Of a stretch of DNA of 64,000 nucleotides, positions 16,702-26,300 are shown one piece after another. The first letter of the stretch is position 1; every line of letters starts with the position of its first letter. Source of the DNA: an uncultured Sphingomonadaceae bacterium (GTDB lineage Bacteria; Pseudomonadota; Alphaproteobacteria; Sphingomonadales; Sphingomonadaceae); NCBI GenBank assembly GCA_947488625.1, contig CANKZR010000005.1, positions 1 through 64,000 on the forward strand, given 5' to 3'. Under the pieces are notes generated by a model, which saw only the letters and a list, made by a program, of their open reading frames with translations, was not told the origin of the DNA and did not search any database. Both the position numbers and the translations under genes were made by a program.

Positions 16702-17829
16702 ATGACCGATAACTCCAACCAACCGGAGCAGGAGGGCACAACCCCAACGAAACCGCAATCGCGGCGTGGCTTGCGCATCGTGCTAATCATCGTTGGTCTT
16801 GCCGTCCTGCTTGGCGGGATCTGGTGGTACTACCGGCACGTAACCTACGGACAGTACATGCAGTCGACCGATAACGCCTATGTCGCTGCCGACAGCGTCG
16901 TTATCTCTTCCAAGGTAGCGGGATACGTCGAAGAGGTCTTCGTGGGGGAGAACGAGCAGGTTGCTCGCGGCGGAGCCCTCGTACAACTGGATTTGCGGGA
17001 TTATCAGGCGCAAGCGCAACAGGCGCGCGCGCAGATCGCTGCGACCCTGGCCGGTGCCGACACAATCCGTTCTCAGGTAGCCGAACAGGATGCAGCCATT
17101 CGCCAGGCGCGGGCCCAACTCGCCGCCGCGCGCGCAGCACTGGACCTCGCGAACGACCAGGTGGCGCGATATCGGCCCCTTGCCGCGACAGGAGCCGAAC
17201 CGCGGGAAAAGCTAGACCAGTATGAGGCGCAGGCGCGGCAGGCGCGGGCCGAACTCGCCGCTGCGCAGGCGGCGGTGGCTGCCGCGACCGCTCGCCGGGG
17301 GACCCTGTTCGAGCAGATCAGCCAGACCCAGGCGCAGGCGGACGCTGCCCGCGCTCAGCTGGAAACAGCCGACCTTACGGTTGAATCGACCTTGCTGCGC
17401 GCCAGCAAGGCCGGCCGCGTCGGCGATCTCTCGGTGAGGGTGGGCCAGTTCGTGCAACCGGGTCAACGTTTGATGACGGTGGTTCCGGTGAGCGCGATCT
17501 ACGTGACCGCGAACTTCAAAGAAACGCAGGTCGGCCTCATCCGGGCCGGCCAGAGCGTCAGGCTCGAAGTTGACGCCCTGCCAGGCCTTGAGATCGCGGG
17601 ACGAGTGGTCAGCATATCGCCGGGAACGGGCGCGGAATTTTCCATCCTCCCCCCCGAAAATGCCACCGGCAACTTTACCAAGATCGTTCAACGGATACCC
17701 GTCCGCATCGCTATCGATGCTCCCCCTGAAGTGCGGCGTCTGCTCGTTCCCGGCATGTCGGTAGTGGCTACGGTCGACACCCGGAATGCTGCCGGCGAAT
17801 TGGAAGAGATCTCGAGTCGGACTCAATGA
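16702..17829 (+). CDS. emrA: EmrA/HlyD-type membrane fusion protein
   Basis: The 375-residue protein has a cytoplasmic tail, one membrane anchor (LRIVLIIVGLAVLLGGIWWYY, about residues 24-44), a lipoyl-like half-motif (TDNAYVAADSVVISSKVAGYV), a long alanine/glutamine-rich coiled-coil hairpin (about 90-220), and a beta-barrel region (TANFKETQVGLIRAGQSV). This is the periplasmic adaptor of an EmrAB-TolC tripartite pump. It overlaps emrB by 4 bp (ATGA). A tandem repeat sits right before its start. Confidence 0.92.
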   Translation: MTDNSNQPEQEGTTPTKPQSRRGLRIVLIIVGLAVLLGGIWWYYRHVTYGQYMQSTDNAYVAADSVVISSKVAGYVEEVFVGENEQVARGGALVQLDLRDYQAQAQQARAQIAATLAGADTIRSQVAEQDAAIRQARAQLAAARAALDLANDQVARYRPLAATGAEPREKLDQYEAQARQARAELAAAQAAVAAATARRGTLFEQISQTQAQADAARAQLETADLTVESTLLRASKAGRVGDLSVRVGQFVQPGQRLMTVVPVSAIYVTANFKETQVGLIRAGQSVRLEVDALPGLEIAGRVVSISPGTGAEFSILPPENATGNFTKIVQRIPVRIAIDAPPEVRRLLVPGMSVVATVDTRNAAGELEEISSRTQ

Positions 17830-19397
17830 CCGAGATACTGGCAGCGCAGGACACTTCGATCGGGCCGGCCGGGAGCCGAAAGAACGCAGACGTGACTGCC
17901 TGGGTCGCTGTGGCCGCGGGCGCGCTCGGCGCCATGCTCGCGACGCTGGACATATCAATCGTCAATTCCGCACTCCCCGTCATTCAGGGCGAGATCGGTG
18001 CCACAGGCGCCGAAGGCACCTGGATTGCTACGTCATTTCTCGTTGCTGAAATCGTCGTCATTCCGCTGAGCGCTTGGCTGGAACGGCTGTTCGGTCTGCG
18101 AACCCTCCTCATCATCGCTGTCAGCGCGTTCACCGCATTTTCGGTGCTATGCGGTGTAGCCACCGACCTTACGACCATGATCATCGGCCGAACGGGCCAG
18201 GGCTTCATGGGCGGAGTCCTCATTCCGACCGCAATGACTATTGTGGCTAAACGATTGCCGCCGCACCAACAGCCCATCGGAATGGCCCTGTTCGGCATGA
18301 CTGTGGTTCTTGGCCCCGTGATGGGGCCATTGATCGGCGGCTGGCTGACCGAGAACCTGAGCTGGCACTATGCCTTTTTCGTCAATGTGCCAGTCTGCGC
18401 AATCCTGCTGCTCCTGCTGTTTATCGGGCTGCCTCACGAGAAGCCCAAGTGGGAATATCTCACGGACGCCGATTGGGCTGGCATTCTCGGGCTGATCCTC
18501 GGACTGGGCGGTCTGACTGTTGTACTCGAGGAAGGGCACCGTGAAGAATGGTTCGAGTCCTCACTCATTCGCTGGCTAACGGTGGTGACCATTATCGGCT
18601 TTGCCTGTTTGATTTACGGACAAGTGAAAGCACGCAAGCCGGTCTTGAAGTTGCAGCTCCTGTTCAATCGACAGTTCGCCAGCGTCGCGATCATGGCTCT
18701 CGCCCTGGGCATGGTGATGTATGGTTCAACCTACGTTATCCCCCAGTTCCTCGCGATCATCTCTGACTATAATGCTTTTCAGACGGGACTGGTCATCTTC
18801 TGGATGGGTGTCCCGGCCTTTCTCCTGATGCCGGTTCTGCCCCTGATGATCCGCAAGGTGGACATCCGCATTGCCGTCGGCACCGGAATGCTGCTGATGG
18901 CGATCAGCTGCTTTGTCAGCACGAGTCTGACCGCGGAATCCGGCGGCGCAGTCTTCACTGAAAGTCAGCTTATCCGCGGGGCCGGAACGATACTTGCGAT
19001 GATGTTCCTGAATCAGGCAACGGTTGCGTCGGTGGCCAAGGAAGACGCGGGCGATGCCTCGGGCATTTTCAACGCGGCCCGCAATCTCGGTGGCTCTTTC
19101 GCTCTTTCGGCTCTGGCATCGTTCCAGGACCAGCGGATCTGGCATCATAGCCGGCGGATGGAAGAGACCCTGAATGCGAACAGCGTTTCGCTACAGGCCT
19201 ATCTCGAAGGGCTGGCGCGAAACTTCGGCGGCATGGAGGGGGCGATGGCCGTCCTGAGCCGCACCCTCCAACGCGAGGCGTTCATAATGACCTACAATGA
19301 TGTGTTCCTGGTTATGGGGATTCTGACCCTCGCGACGGTTCCGCTGGTCCTCTTCCTGAGGCCGCTTCCAAAAAATGTCTCCCTTTCGATGCACTGA
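17826..19397 (+). CDS. emrB: EmrB-type MFS drug exporter (DHA2, 14 TM)
   Basis: The 523-residue protein has about 14 membrane segments. Near residue 40 it shows the DHA2 signature LDISIVNSALPVIQGEIG, and later GRTGQGFMGGVLIPTAMTIV and VLGPVMGPLIGGWL (motif C). It would drive proton-coupled export of amphipathic or aromatic drugs through the EmrA adaptor. Coupled overlap with emrA and close spacing to the channel gene indicate one operon. Confidence 0.93.
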   Translation: MTEILAAQDTSIGPAGSRKNADVTAWVAVAAGALGAMLATLDISIVNSALPVIQGEIGATGAEGTWIATSFLVAEIVVIPLSAWLERLFGLRTLLIIAVSAFTAFSVLCGVATDLTTMIIGRTGQGFMGGVLIPTAMTIVAKRLPPHQQPIGMALFGMTVVLGPVMGPLIGGWLTENLSWHYAFFVNVPVCAILLLLLFIGLPHEKPKWEYLTDADWAGILGLILGLGGLTVVLEEGHREEWFESSLIRWLTVVTIIGFACLIYGQVKARKPVLKLQLLFNRQFASVAIMALALGMVMYGSTYVIPQFLAIISDYNAFQTGLVIFWMGVPAFLLMPVLPLMIRKVDIRIAVGTGMLLMAISCFVSTSLTAESGGAVFTESQLIRGAGTILAMMFLNQATVASVAKEDAGDASGIFNAARNLGGSFALSALASFQDQRIWHHSRRMEETLNANSVSLQAYLEGLARNFGGMEGAMAVLSRTLQREAFIMTYNDVFLVMGILTLATVPLVLFLRPLPKNVSLSMH

Positions 19398-19407
19398 GCC
19401 CTACACG

Positions 19408-20868
19408 ATGCGCCACTTGCTACCTCCGCTTGTCACTATCGCCTTGCTAGCTGGATGCACGGCAGGGCCCGATTATGCAGGCCCCCCGGAAGTTATGTCA
19501 GCAGACACGGGCACTCGCTTTGTGCGCGCTGGCAGTGATGTGAGCGCATCTGATCCGGTTGTCGCTCGATGGTGGCTGCTGCTCGGCGATCCCGAGTTGA
19601 CGCGGCTGGTGGAGGCTGCGCTGTCCGGCAATCCCTCGCTCGCCGCAGCGCAGGCGCGCATTGCTCAGGCACGGGCATCCATCAGGCAAGACCGTGCGGG
19701 TCGAATGCCATCGCTTGGGGCACAGGCCACCACCGTGCAGGGCCGGCTTCCTGGTCTCGACCTTCAAGGCGGGGCGCCCCCCCCGTCAGAGCAAACCAAT
19801 TCCGACGCAGAAACCGATGACTCGCTCAGCTTTTACAATGTGGGCCTTAACGCCAACTGGGAGCTGGAGTTTGCCGGTGGCTCGCGCAGGCGCATTGAGG
19901 CCAGCAATGCCCAAGCTGCTGCAACGGTGGCCAATGCAGAGGACGCTAAGGTCCAGTTGACTGCCCAAGTGGCCAGCACCTACGTCAATTTGCGGGAGGC
20001 CCAATTCCGCGCAGAGCAATTTGAGGCGCAGATTTCGTTGCAGGAAGAGATCCTGGCGCTGACATACCAACGCTATCAGCGCGGTGCATTGCCGCTTTTC
20101 CCGGTAGGCACCGCGAATGCCGAACTGGAGGTGCTCAAGTCACAACTTGCCGAAGCTGAAGCGGATATCGCAGTCCTGTCTGATGCGCTCGCTATACTGA
20201 CCGGACAGGTGCCGGGATCAGCTGATGCAGCGCTCACGACTGTGCGCTCCATTCCCATGCCGCCAGAGCAGGTCGCGATTGGCGATCCGGCAAGCCTGGT
20301 GGCGCGTCGGCCTGACATAAGGGCGGCCGAACGGTCTCTTGCCGCGTCGACGGCGCGGATCGGGGTGGCCGAGGCGGCGCGGTTCCCGAAATTGTCCTTC
20401 ACAGGGATCCTGGGCCTCGGCGGATCCTCGTTGGACGACGTTGTCGATGTCGGCGAATTCTCCGCACTCGCGATCCCGCGCCTCCAGTGGAATTTTCTGG
20501 ATTTCGGCAGGGTAGACGCTGCGATCGACCAAACCGGGGCGGCGCGCAACGAAGCAGTCGCCAATTACCAGCAGACGGTGCTTCTGGCACTGCAAGACGC
20601 CGAACGTGCCTTGGCTCGCTTCGGCCAGCAGCGTGTTGCGCTCGCTGCCAGTATGCAAATCAAGAAGCAGGCTGACGTCGCGGCGGACCTGAACCGCCAA
20701 CGTTTTGCTGCAGGAGCGATCTCGAAGGCTGACCTCAACCGGGCCCTGCGAGAACAGCAGCAGGCCTCAGCAGACCTCGTCCGGGCAAAAGGCGCCCTTA
20801 CGCTGGCGTGGATTGCGCTGCAGAAGTCGCTGGGCCTTGGGTGGCAAGAGCCTGTTCGAGATCAATAG
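19408..20868 (+). CDS. Outer-membrane efflux channel lipoprotein (NodT/OprM family)
   Basis: From the ATG at 19408 the protein opens with a lipoprotein signal ending LLAGC (about residue 15). Two outer-membrane efflux protein repeats follow with typical RPDIRAAERSLAASTARIGVAEAARFPKLSFTG. At 486 residues it matches the family. It completes the tripartite EmrAB pump. Its last 71 bp overlap the convergent thioesterase gene, which is unusual and may link the two transcripts through antisense effects. Confidence 0.92.
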   Translation: MRHLLPPLVTIALLAGCTAGPDYAGPPEVMSADTGTRFVRAGSDVSASDPVVARWWLLLGDPELTRLVEAALSGNPSLAAAQARIAQARASIRQDRAGRMPSLGAQATTVQGRLPGLDLQGGAPPPSEQTNSDAETDDSLSFYNVGLNANWELEFAGGSRRRIEASNAQAAATVANAEDAKVQLTAQVASTYVNLREAQFRAEQFEAQISLQEEILALTYQRYQRGALPLFPVGTANAELEVLKSQLAEAEADIAVLSDALAILTGQVPGSADAALTTVRSIPMPPEQVAIGDPASLVARRPDIRAAERSLAASTARIGVAEAARFPKLSFTGILGLGGSSLDDVVDVGEFSALAIPRLQWNFLDFGRVDAAIDQTGAARNEAVANYQQTVLLALQDAERALARFGQQRVALAASMQIKKQADVAADLNRQRFAAGAISKADLNRALREQQQASADLVRAKGALTLAWIALQKSLGLGWQEPVRDQ

Positions 20869-21292
20869 TCCCGCCGCGCTGATCAATTGATCCGGTTGAC
20901 GAGAAGTAGGCGCCCCTGCCGCTGGCGACCAACTTGCCGTCGGGCTCGAGAACCCGGGTTTCCGCCACCGAAATCTGTCGCCCGAGCTTCACGATCTGTC
21001 CGTGAGCAGTGAGAGGTCCTGAGGTTGCAGAACGGTGGTAATTGACATGCAGATCGGCCGTCGCTCTCGCCGCGACGCCCGCCGCAAGCAGAGTATAAAG
21101 CCCGGTGAGGTCGACCAGTGAAGCCAGGATCCCTCCATGCGCCGACCCAATCATAGGGTTCGACACGATCTCTTCGCGCCATGGCATGGTGATCGCGATT
21201 CCCTGGTCGGAGCATGTTGCAATCTCCAGCCCAAGCCATCGGTGAAACGGCGCTATATGCAGCATTTCCTGCAAGCGCTCTCGATCGATCAT
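20798..21292 (-). CDS. PaaI-type hotdog thioesterase
   Basis: The 164-residue protein has the 4HBT pattern HGGILASLVDLTGLYTLLAAG (about residues 52-72) and a following beta strand ATADLHVNYHRSA. Relatives hydrolyse aryl- or acyl-CoA thioesters. It is coupled by a 4-bp overlap to the upstream alpha/beta hydrolase, and its 3' end runs 71 bp into the channel gene on the other strand. With the MarR regulator this suggests handling of an aromatic or acyl compound that the pump also expels. Confidence 0.85.
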   Translation of the reverse strand: MIDRERLQEMLHIAPFHRWLGLEIATCSDQGIAITMPWREEIVSNPMIGSAHGGILASLVDLTGLYTLLAAGVAARATADLHVNYHRSATSGPLTAHGQIVKLGRQISVAETRVLEPDGKLVASGRGAYFSSTGSIDQRGGTIDLEQALATQGPATSAAQSTPA

Positions 21293-22197
21293 AGCTCCCT
21301 CGTCCCCTGTGGCTGAGCCGTATCGCGAGAGTGATGGCGCCCTAGGAAATCGACGATAGCGGCGGAAAAGGCATCGTTCGCATCGCCCACGACCATGTGC
21401 GTGGCATCGGCAATATCGGTGTATTCTGCATGGGGGACGAGTTGTCGCAGATGCAAAACGGCCTCTTCGGAAACAAGATCGCTAGAGCCGCCTCGGATGA
21501 GGTGAAGCGGAAGCGTGAGATTCGCCGCAGCTTGGCTCAGCATTGCCGATTGACGTTCTTGGCTGTCTGGGTCGCCTTGTCTGGCTGACATTATATTACG
21601 GATAAACACAGGGTCCCAGTGCCAATAGAAGCGCCCATCCGGCTTCTGCCTCAGATAGTTTTTCAGACCATCGCTCGCGCCCCGCCTGGGACGATGCGGC
21701 ATGTAGCGAGCGATCACGTCGGCCGCCTCCTCTGGTGAGGCGAAGCCGCTATCGACATGCTCTTCCATGAAACCAACCACGCGCATCACACCGCTAGGCT
21801 CCATGCGCGGGGCAATGTCGACCAATGTGAGTGAAGCAAAGCTACCTGGAGCAAGCTCCCCTGCGGCAATCAGTCCGGCGAGCCCGCCCAGTGAAGCGCC
21901 GACCAGCGCTGGCTTCTGGTCCAGGCGCGACGCTGCAGCGACCAGATCCGCCGCGAAGTCGCGCATTTCATAAGCTCCGCATGGCGACCAATCGCTGTCT
22001 CCGTGACCGCGCATGTCGAAGGCGATTGCGCGAAAGCCGGCTTGAGCCAGCTCGCTGACCACCCTTCTCCACGCGCGCCGTGTCTGCCCGCCGCCGTGCG
22101 CAAGAAGGACGGGTATGGCGTAGGCATCCCCCTCAGCCTCGGCTGTAAGAGAAATTGCGCCTGCGCCCTCAATCGTAAAGGTTTCTCTCGCCATCAC
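21289..22197 (-). CDS. Alpha/beta hydrolase
   Basis: The 302-residue protein has the fold's signatures: LLAHGGGQTRRAWRRVV (oxyanion loop), FDMRGHGDSDW, the nucleophile elbow LVGASLGGLAGL with Ser near residue 101, and a late DATHMVVGDANDAF giving the catalytic His. The substrate is unknown. It may start at 22197 or at the next codon, also Met. It is the first gene of a two-gene operon with the thioesterase, downstream of a dyad that shares a motif with the marR-emrA spacer. Confidence 0.88.
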   Translation of the reverse strand: MMARETFTIEGAGAISLTAEAEGDAYAIPVLLAHGGGQTRRAWRRVVSELAQAGFRAIAFDMRGHGDSDWSPCGAYEMRDFAADLVAAASRLDQKPALVGASLGGLAGLIAAGELAPGSFASLTLVDIAPRMEPSGVMRVVGFMEEHVDSGFASPEEAADVIARYMPHRPRRGASDGLKNYLRQKPDGRFYWHWDPVFIRNIMSARQGDPDSQERQSAMLSQAAANLTLPLHLIRGGSSDLVSEEAVLHLRQLVPHAEYTDIADATHMVVGDANDAFSAAIVDFLGRHHSRDTAQPQGTREL

Positions 22198-22219
22198 TGG
22201 ATGGTAGGAAAGGCGCGCT

Positions 22220-22238
22220 AAATAGTAAACCGATTTAC
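22220..22238 (-). promoter_or_regulatory. Candidate MarR operator before hydrolase operon
   Basis: AGTAAA-CCGA-TTTACT is a perfect 6-bp dyad (22224-22239 by eye), overlapping AAATAGTAAA, the reverse complement of the motif in the marR-emrA spacer. It lies 23 bp upstream of the hydrolase start. Confidence 0.5.
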
Positions 22239-22426
22239 TTTGTGGCTCTCGGCTCCGTGTTGGCTGTCCTGCAAGTGCGTTTTAACGACGGCAAAAGTCT
22301 ATTCCAAGAGGGGTTTCTCCAGACCATTCTCTAATGCACCGGCTTGCGATTCGGTCAGCAGTCGCTGTCCGCTTAATCCGCTCAAAGATATAAAAGCTGC
22401 CTTTCCGCTTCCGGCCCCAATTGTGG

Positions 22427-23170
22427 TCAGGGAGTAGTCTTCTTCCCAACGGCGAGCAGCCGCTCGGGTTTTGCGGGAATACTTTTCTTGATGCCTAATG
22501 CCTTCTGGCCGACGATAAAAGCGCGATGGAGGAACACCTCTAGCGATGAGAGCAGTTCGGAAACCTCCTGACTGTCGGGCTCCCAGCCGCGATGCGCAGC
22601 CGCATTACCCGCATCCGTAACAACGCCGAGGATGTCCCGCTCAGTTTGCCCGATCCACCCTCCGTTGCGCAGCTCGTTCAGTTTCTCATCAAATGTCTTG
22701 GCCGGGTCGATGCCGATGACTTCGGTTGCACGGTCCAGTGCCGTTCTGAGTCCTATCGCCGTGAGGATGTGTGCCTGGTTGTCGTGCGCTACGTACATCT
22801 GGCTCAGGATATTGCGCAGCTGGGGGTCAGCCTTTTGCATGGCGTCGAACCATACCGGCTTCGTCTTGGCCTCTGGCTTCGGATAAGTTTGTATCTCCCT
22901 CGGATGCTCATACTGCTCCTGCCCCGCCGCATCGTAGTAGTGATCGGTGTCTTCGCTGTTCCAGCTGGAAGTTTCGTAGAAGACCGTCTCGCACCCTTGA
23001 TATTCGAGCAGAGAGTGGTCGACACCGCCGTTGACCGAATGGCCATATTGCTTGTCCTCCCAGTCCCAAGCCTTGTAGATCGAGCCGTGGATTTCGCAGG
23101 TGCGCTCGCCATCGCAGGTGGGACAGTGCCCCTTCTTCGTTGCGTTTGTTGCTGTTGGTGTCGTGGCCAT
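22427..23170 (-). CDS. DUF4145 domain protein
   Basis: The 247-residue protein starts with a likely zinc knuckle (CPTCDGERTCEIHG, residues 16-29). It ends with a DUF4145-like helical domain (AIGLRTALDRATEVIGI ... LNELRNGGWIGQTERDIL, about 140-185). Members commonly sit beside restriction or other defence genes and may be partners or sensors, but no activity is established. It lies 203 bp downstream of the type IIG enzyme on the same strand and is probably part of that locus. Confidence 0.75.
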   Translation of the reverse strand: MATTPTATNATKKGHCPTCDGERTCEIHGSIYKAWDWEDKQYGHSVNGGVDHSLLEYQGCETVFYETSSWNSEDTDHYYDAAGQEQYEHPREIQTYPKPEAKTKPVWFDAMQKADPQLRNILSQMYVAHDNQAHILTAIGLRTALDRATEVIGIDPAKTFDEKLNELRNGGWIGQTERDILGVVTDAGNAAAHRGWEPDSQEVSELLSSLEVFLHRAFIVGQKALGIKKSIPAKPERLLAVGKKTTP

Positions 23171-23373
23171 AGAGCCCGATAGCGAGCACTGACGAACTTT
23201 TCCAACAGTGTGCGTGTAAGTCGGCGCATCCTAAGTCCGCTTTTTGGGTTTGGCCGCTCTAGAGCCGCCATTCTGCTTCCGGCCCACAGTCAGCCAATGG
23301 AGTTCGGTTGCGGAAAGGTCAGGAAGTGCGCCGGTTGCGGACTTTAGCAGTGACAGCAAAAACCTAGAGTAGT

Positions 23374-26300
23374 TCAGTCACCAGTGTCATCGCTTAGATC
23401 TAACCCGGGTGGAGGGGCCAGCGGCATGCGGGGCGGGGCCGTGCGCCACATGAGAGCAACTTCCTCGTCGGTCAGGCCATAGGCGCGCTCGACCATGGCA
23501 GCGAGGCTGCGCTCATGGGCCAGCAATTCGATCCGTGCCTGCCGAGCGGGCTCGGCGGTTTCGGCAAACGCTTCGCGCAGCTGACGGAGTTGGGTCGGGG
23601 TCAAGCCTTCACGTTTAGGCAGGGCGGCGCGGACCGCTGAGACAAAGCCGTCGCTGTCGAGCTTGCTTGCCTCTCTGAGTAACATTGGAATTGAGCGAAC
23701 ACCCGTCTCTGTGCTCAGCCAGTCACAAATAGCCTCATCCGCCTCGCGAATGTGGGCGGTCAAATCGATACAACCATTGGTGGCGTCTACAAATGCCAAT
23801 CGGTCTTCTTCCAACGGTTCGCAAATCGGGACCCTCTCCATTCGGTAGGCCATTGGGGAGAGGGCCTCATCCTTCATGTGAGGCAGATGACGCCAGTTGA
23901 ACCACCACAGAAGCGGCGAGTTGAGCGTCCCGATCGTGACTGGACTTTCCAAGGAAAAGAAGAACGTCTTATCATTGCTGAGGGCACCTGATCGGTCGAC
24001 CGCATACTGCGGGTAATACTGGATTACCTGATAAATGATCTTGGGCTTCTCGAATGCATCATAGTAGGCGCAAGGGCGCAGTTCCCACCAAAAGCGTCCT
24101 TGATCTTCACGGTGCCGGAGGCCTTTCAGCTTTCCATCTCTCCTGAAGCTCTCAAGACCTTTGAACCGCCGGTGGATCGACGGGTAGGACTCCGCGAAGA
24201 TCGCTTCAGCTTCGGCCTCGGTCGCTGCACCTGCCCAGGGCCAAGCATGATCGCTGCTGGACTTCATGACGATCATCCAAAGCCCTGCCCATTCAGGCAG
24301 CCAGCGGCCGATGTCCTGACCTCGCAGGTAGGGCTTGATGATATCGGCAGCATTGGGGTCGTCGCTGACAAGCTGATCGCGAGTAGCGGTGTCGATCAGA
24401 AACGCCTCGTTGAAACCCGTCTTGATCCCATACAACGGGCTAGCCCCGGCATATTCCTCAAGCGGTACGCCACGCGCACGGATCTTCTTAAGCAGTGCGG
24501 CGACGTCTGGCGGCTCCAGCACCCATGCCTCTTCGGTCAGGTCGGCGCGCTCGGCGCGATAGGTAGCAGCCTGAACTGCTGCCGCCAGACCCTCACGCGG
24601 AACATCGTCGCGCGGTATAACGGCAAGATCGTATTGCTCGGGCACAGCGTCTGCATCGGGCTTCTGCACTGCAATGACGCATGGAAAGACGTCGGCGTCC
24701 GGGAACAAATGGCGCGCGTGGCCGAAATCGGCCAGAAATTCGACCCACATATCCTCGGCGAACATCCGCCGAAGCTTCTGCGCATAGCCAGCCTTCAACC
24801 ACTTGTTGGTAACAACATAACCCATTCGCCCGCCGGGCCTGAGCAGCTTGATCCCCTGTTCGTAGAAATAGACGTAGAGATCGGCAGTGCCGGTGTAGGT
24901 GTCGAATGCTTTGGACAGAGCCGGCTTGATCGGGGCGATTTCTTCCTGCCGGACGTAAGGCGGATTGCCGATGACCGCGTCGAAGCCGCCTGAACGCCCG
25001 GACGAAGACAAGTCGCGCCATACGCCGGGGAAGGCCACTTCCCAGTGGAAGAACCGCTGTTCGGCCGCGATTGCGCGCGCCTCGCGAACAAGGCTGTCTG
25101 CCAGCGCGCGGCGGCGATCATCGGGCCTATGGCTCGGCATCAGACTGCCTTGGACCGGCTCTGGTGCATCCAAGCTTAGCTCGGTTCGCGCGTCGGCTGC
25201 GAGCACTTCGATTTCACCGCTTGCGATCCGGCTGGGATCGCCGAAGGTTCCTTCGTGGACCAGCTTCATCGCTTCAGCCCGGTCGAACTTGCGTTCGGCT
25301 TCGCGCGCCTTGGCGACCGCGCGGTCAATCTTCGCAGATTCCTTTTCGAGCGCGACCCGCGCCTTTTCCGCCTTTGCTTCGTCGGTGCTGTCGGCCAGCG
25401 CCTTGCGCATGTCGGCGAGGCGTTTGTCACCATCCTTGCGAATGGCATCAGCCGGTTCGCGGGGTCGGCGGACATTCGTTTCCAGAACGCCCATCAGATC
25501 ATCCGCCTTTGCCAGATCGAGGATCGCTTCGAGCGGAGCGCTGGCTTCGGAGACGGTGGTGAAGAGGCTTTTCGACTGGTCAACCTGAGCAATGTCGGTG
25601 TCGGTCAGCCCTTCGATCTTTTCCATCTCGCGCACGATGTTGGCGAGCGGGGCGAGGTGGCGGTTGGAAATAAGGGCACCGCGTTCTTGCATCCAGTCCA
25701 TCGTCGGGCGCACCCACGCGCCAAGCACGCTGTTACCGCACCGCAAATGATGGTCGAGGAACGACAACGGCGCACCTACGGTGAAGCTGTGCAACCAGAG
25801 CGCGACCTTGGCGAGCTCCACGGCCATCGGGTTGAGATCGACCCCGTGGACGCAGCGCTTGAGTACCATGCGGCGCACGATATGGCGGTCATCCAGCTGG
25901 TCTTCGACGATCGGCCAGTTATGCTCCCGCGCGTTGGCGACGATCCCCTCTCGCAACTCGGCAATGAGCTTCACGAGAGGAGAAGTATAATCGCCCTCGG
26001 CCATGCTTTCGGCATCGCCGACTGCGGTCAAGACCTTGTCCGAAAGCCAATCGACCAAGCTGACGAGGAAATGCCCGCTTCCCATTGCGGGGTCGACGAT
26101 GCGGAGCGAAAGCAGTGCCATGGCCGGATCGTGTGCGCGAAGGTCATCACCCTTTGCGCCGCTTGCTAGAGCGGCTTCGAATGCCTCGCGCTTCTCTTCG
26201 ACGACCGGGCCGACCGTTTTTTCGATGATCAGCGATACGAGCGGTTCTGGTGTGTAATACGAACCCGAGCGGTGCCGTGCCTCGTTGTCCGAGCGCGGTC

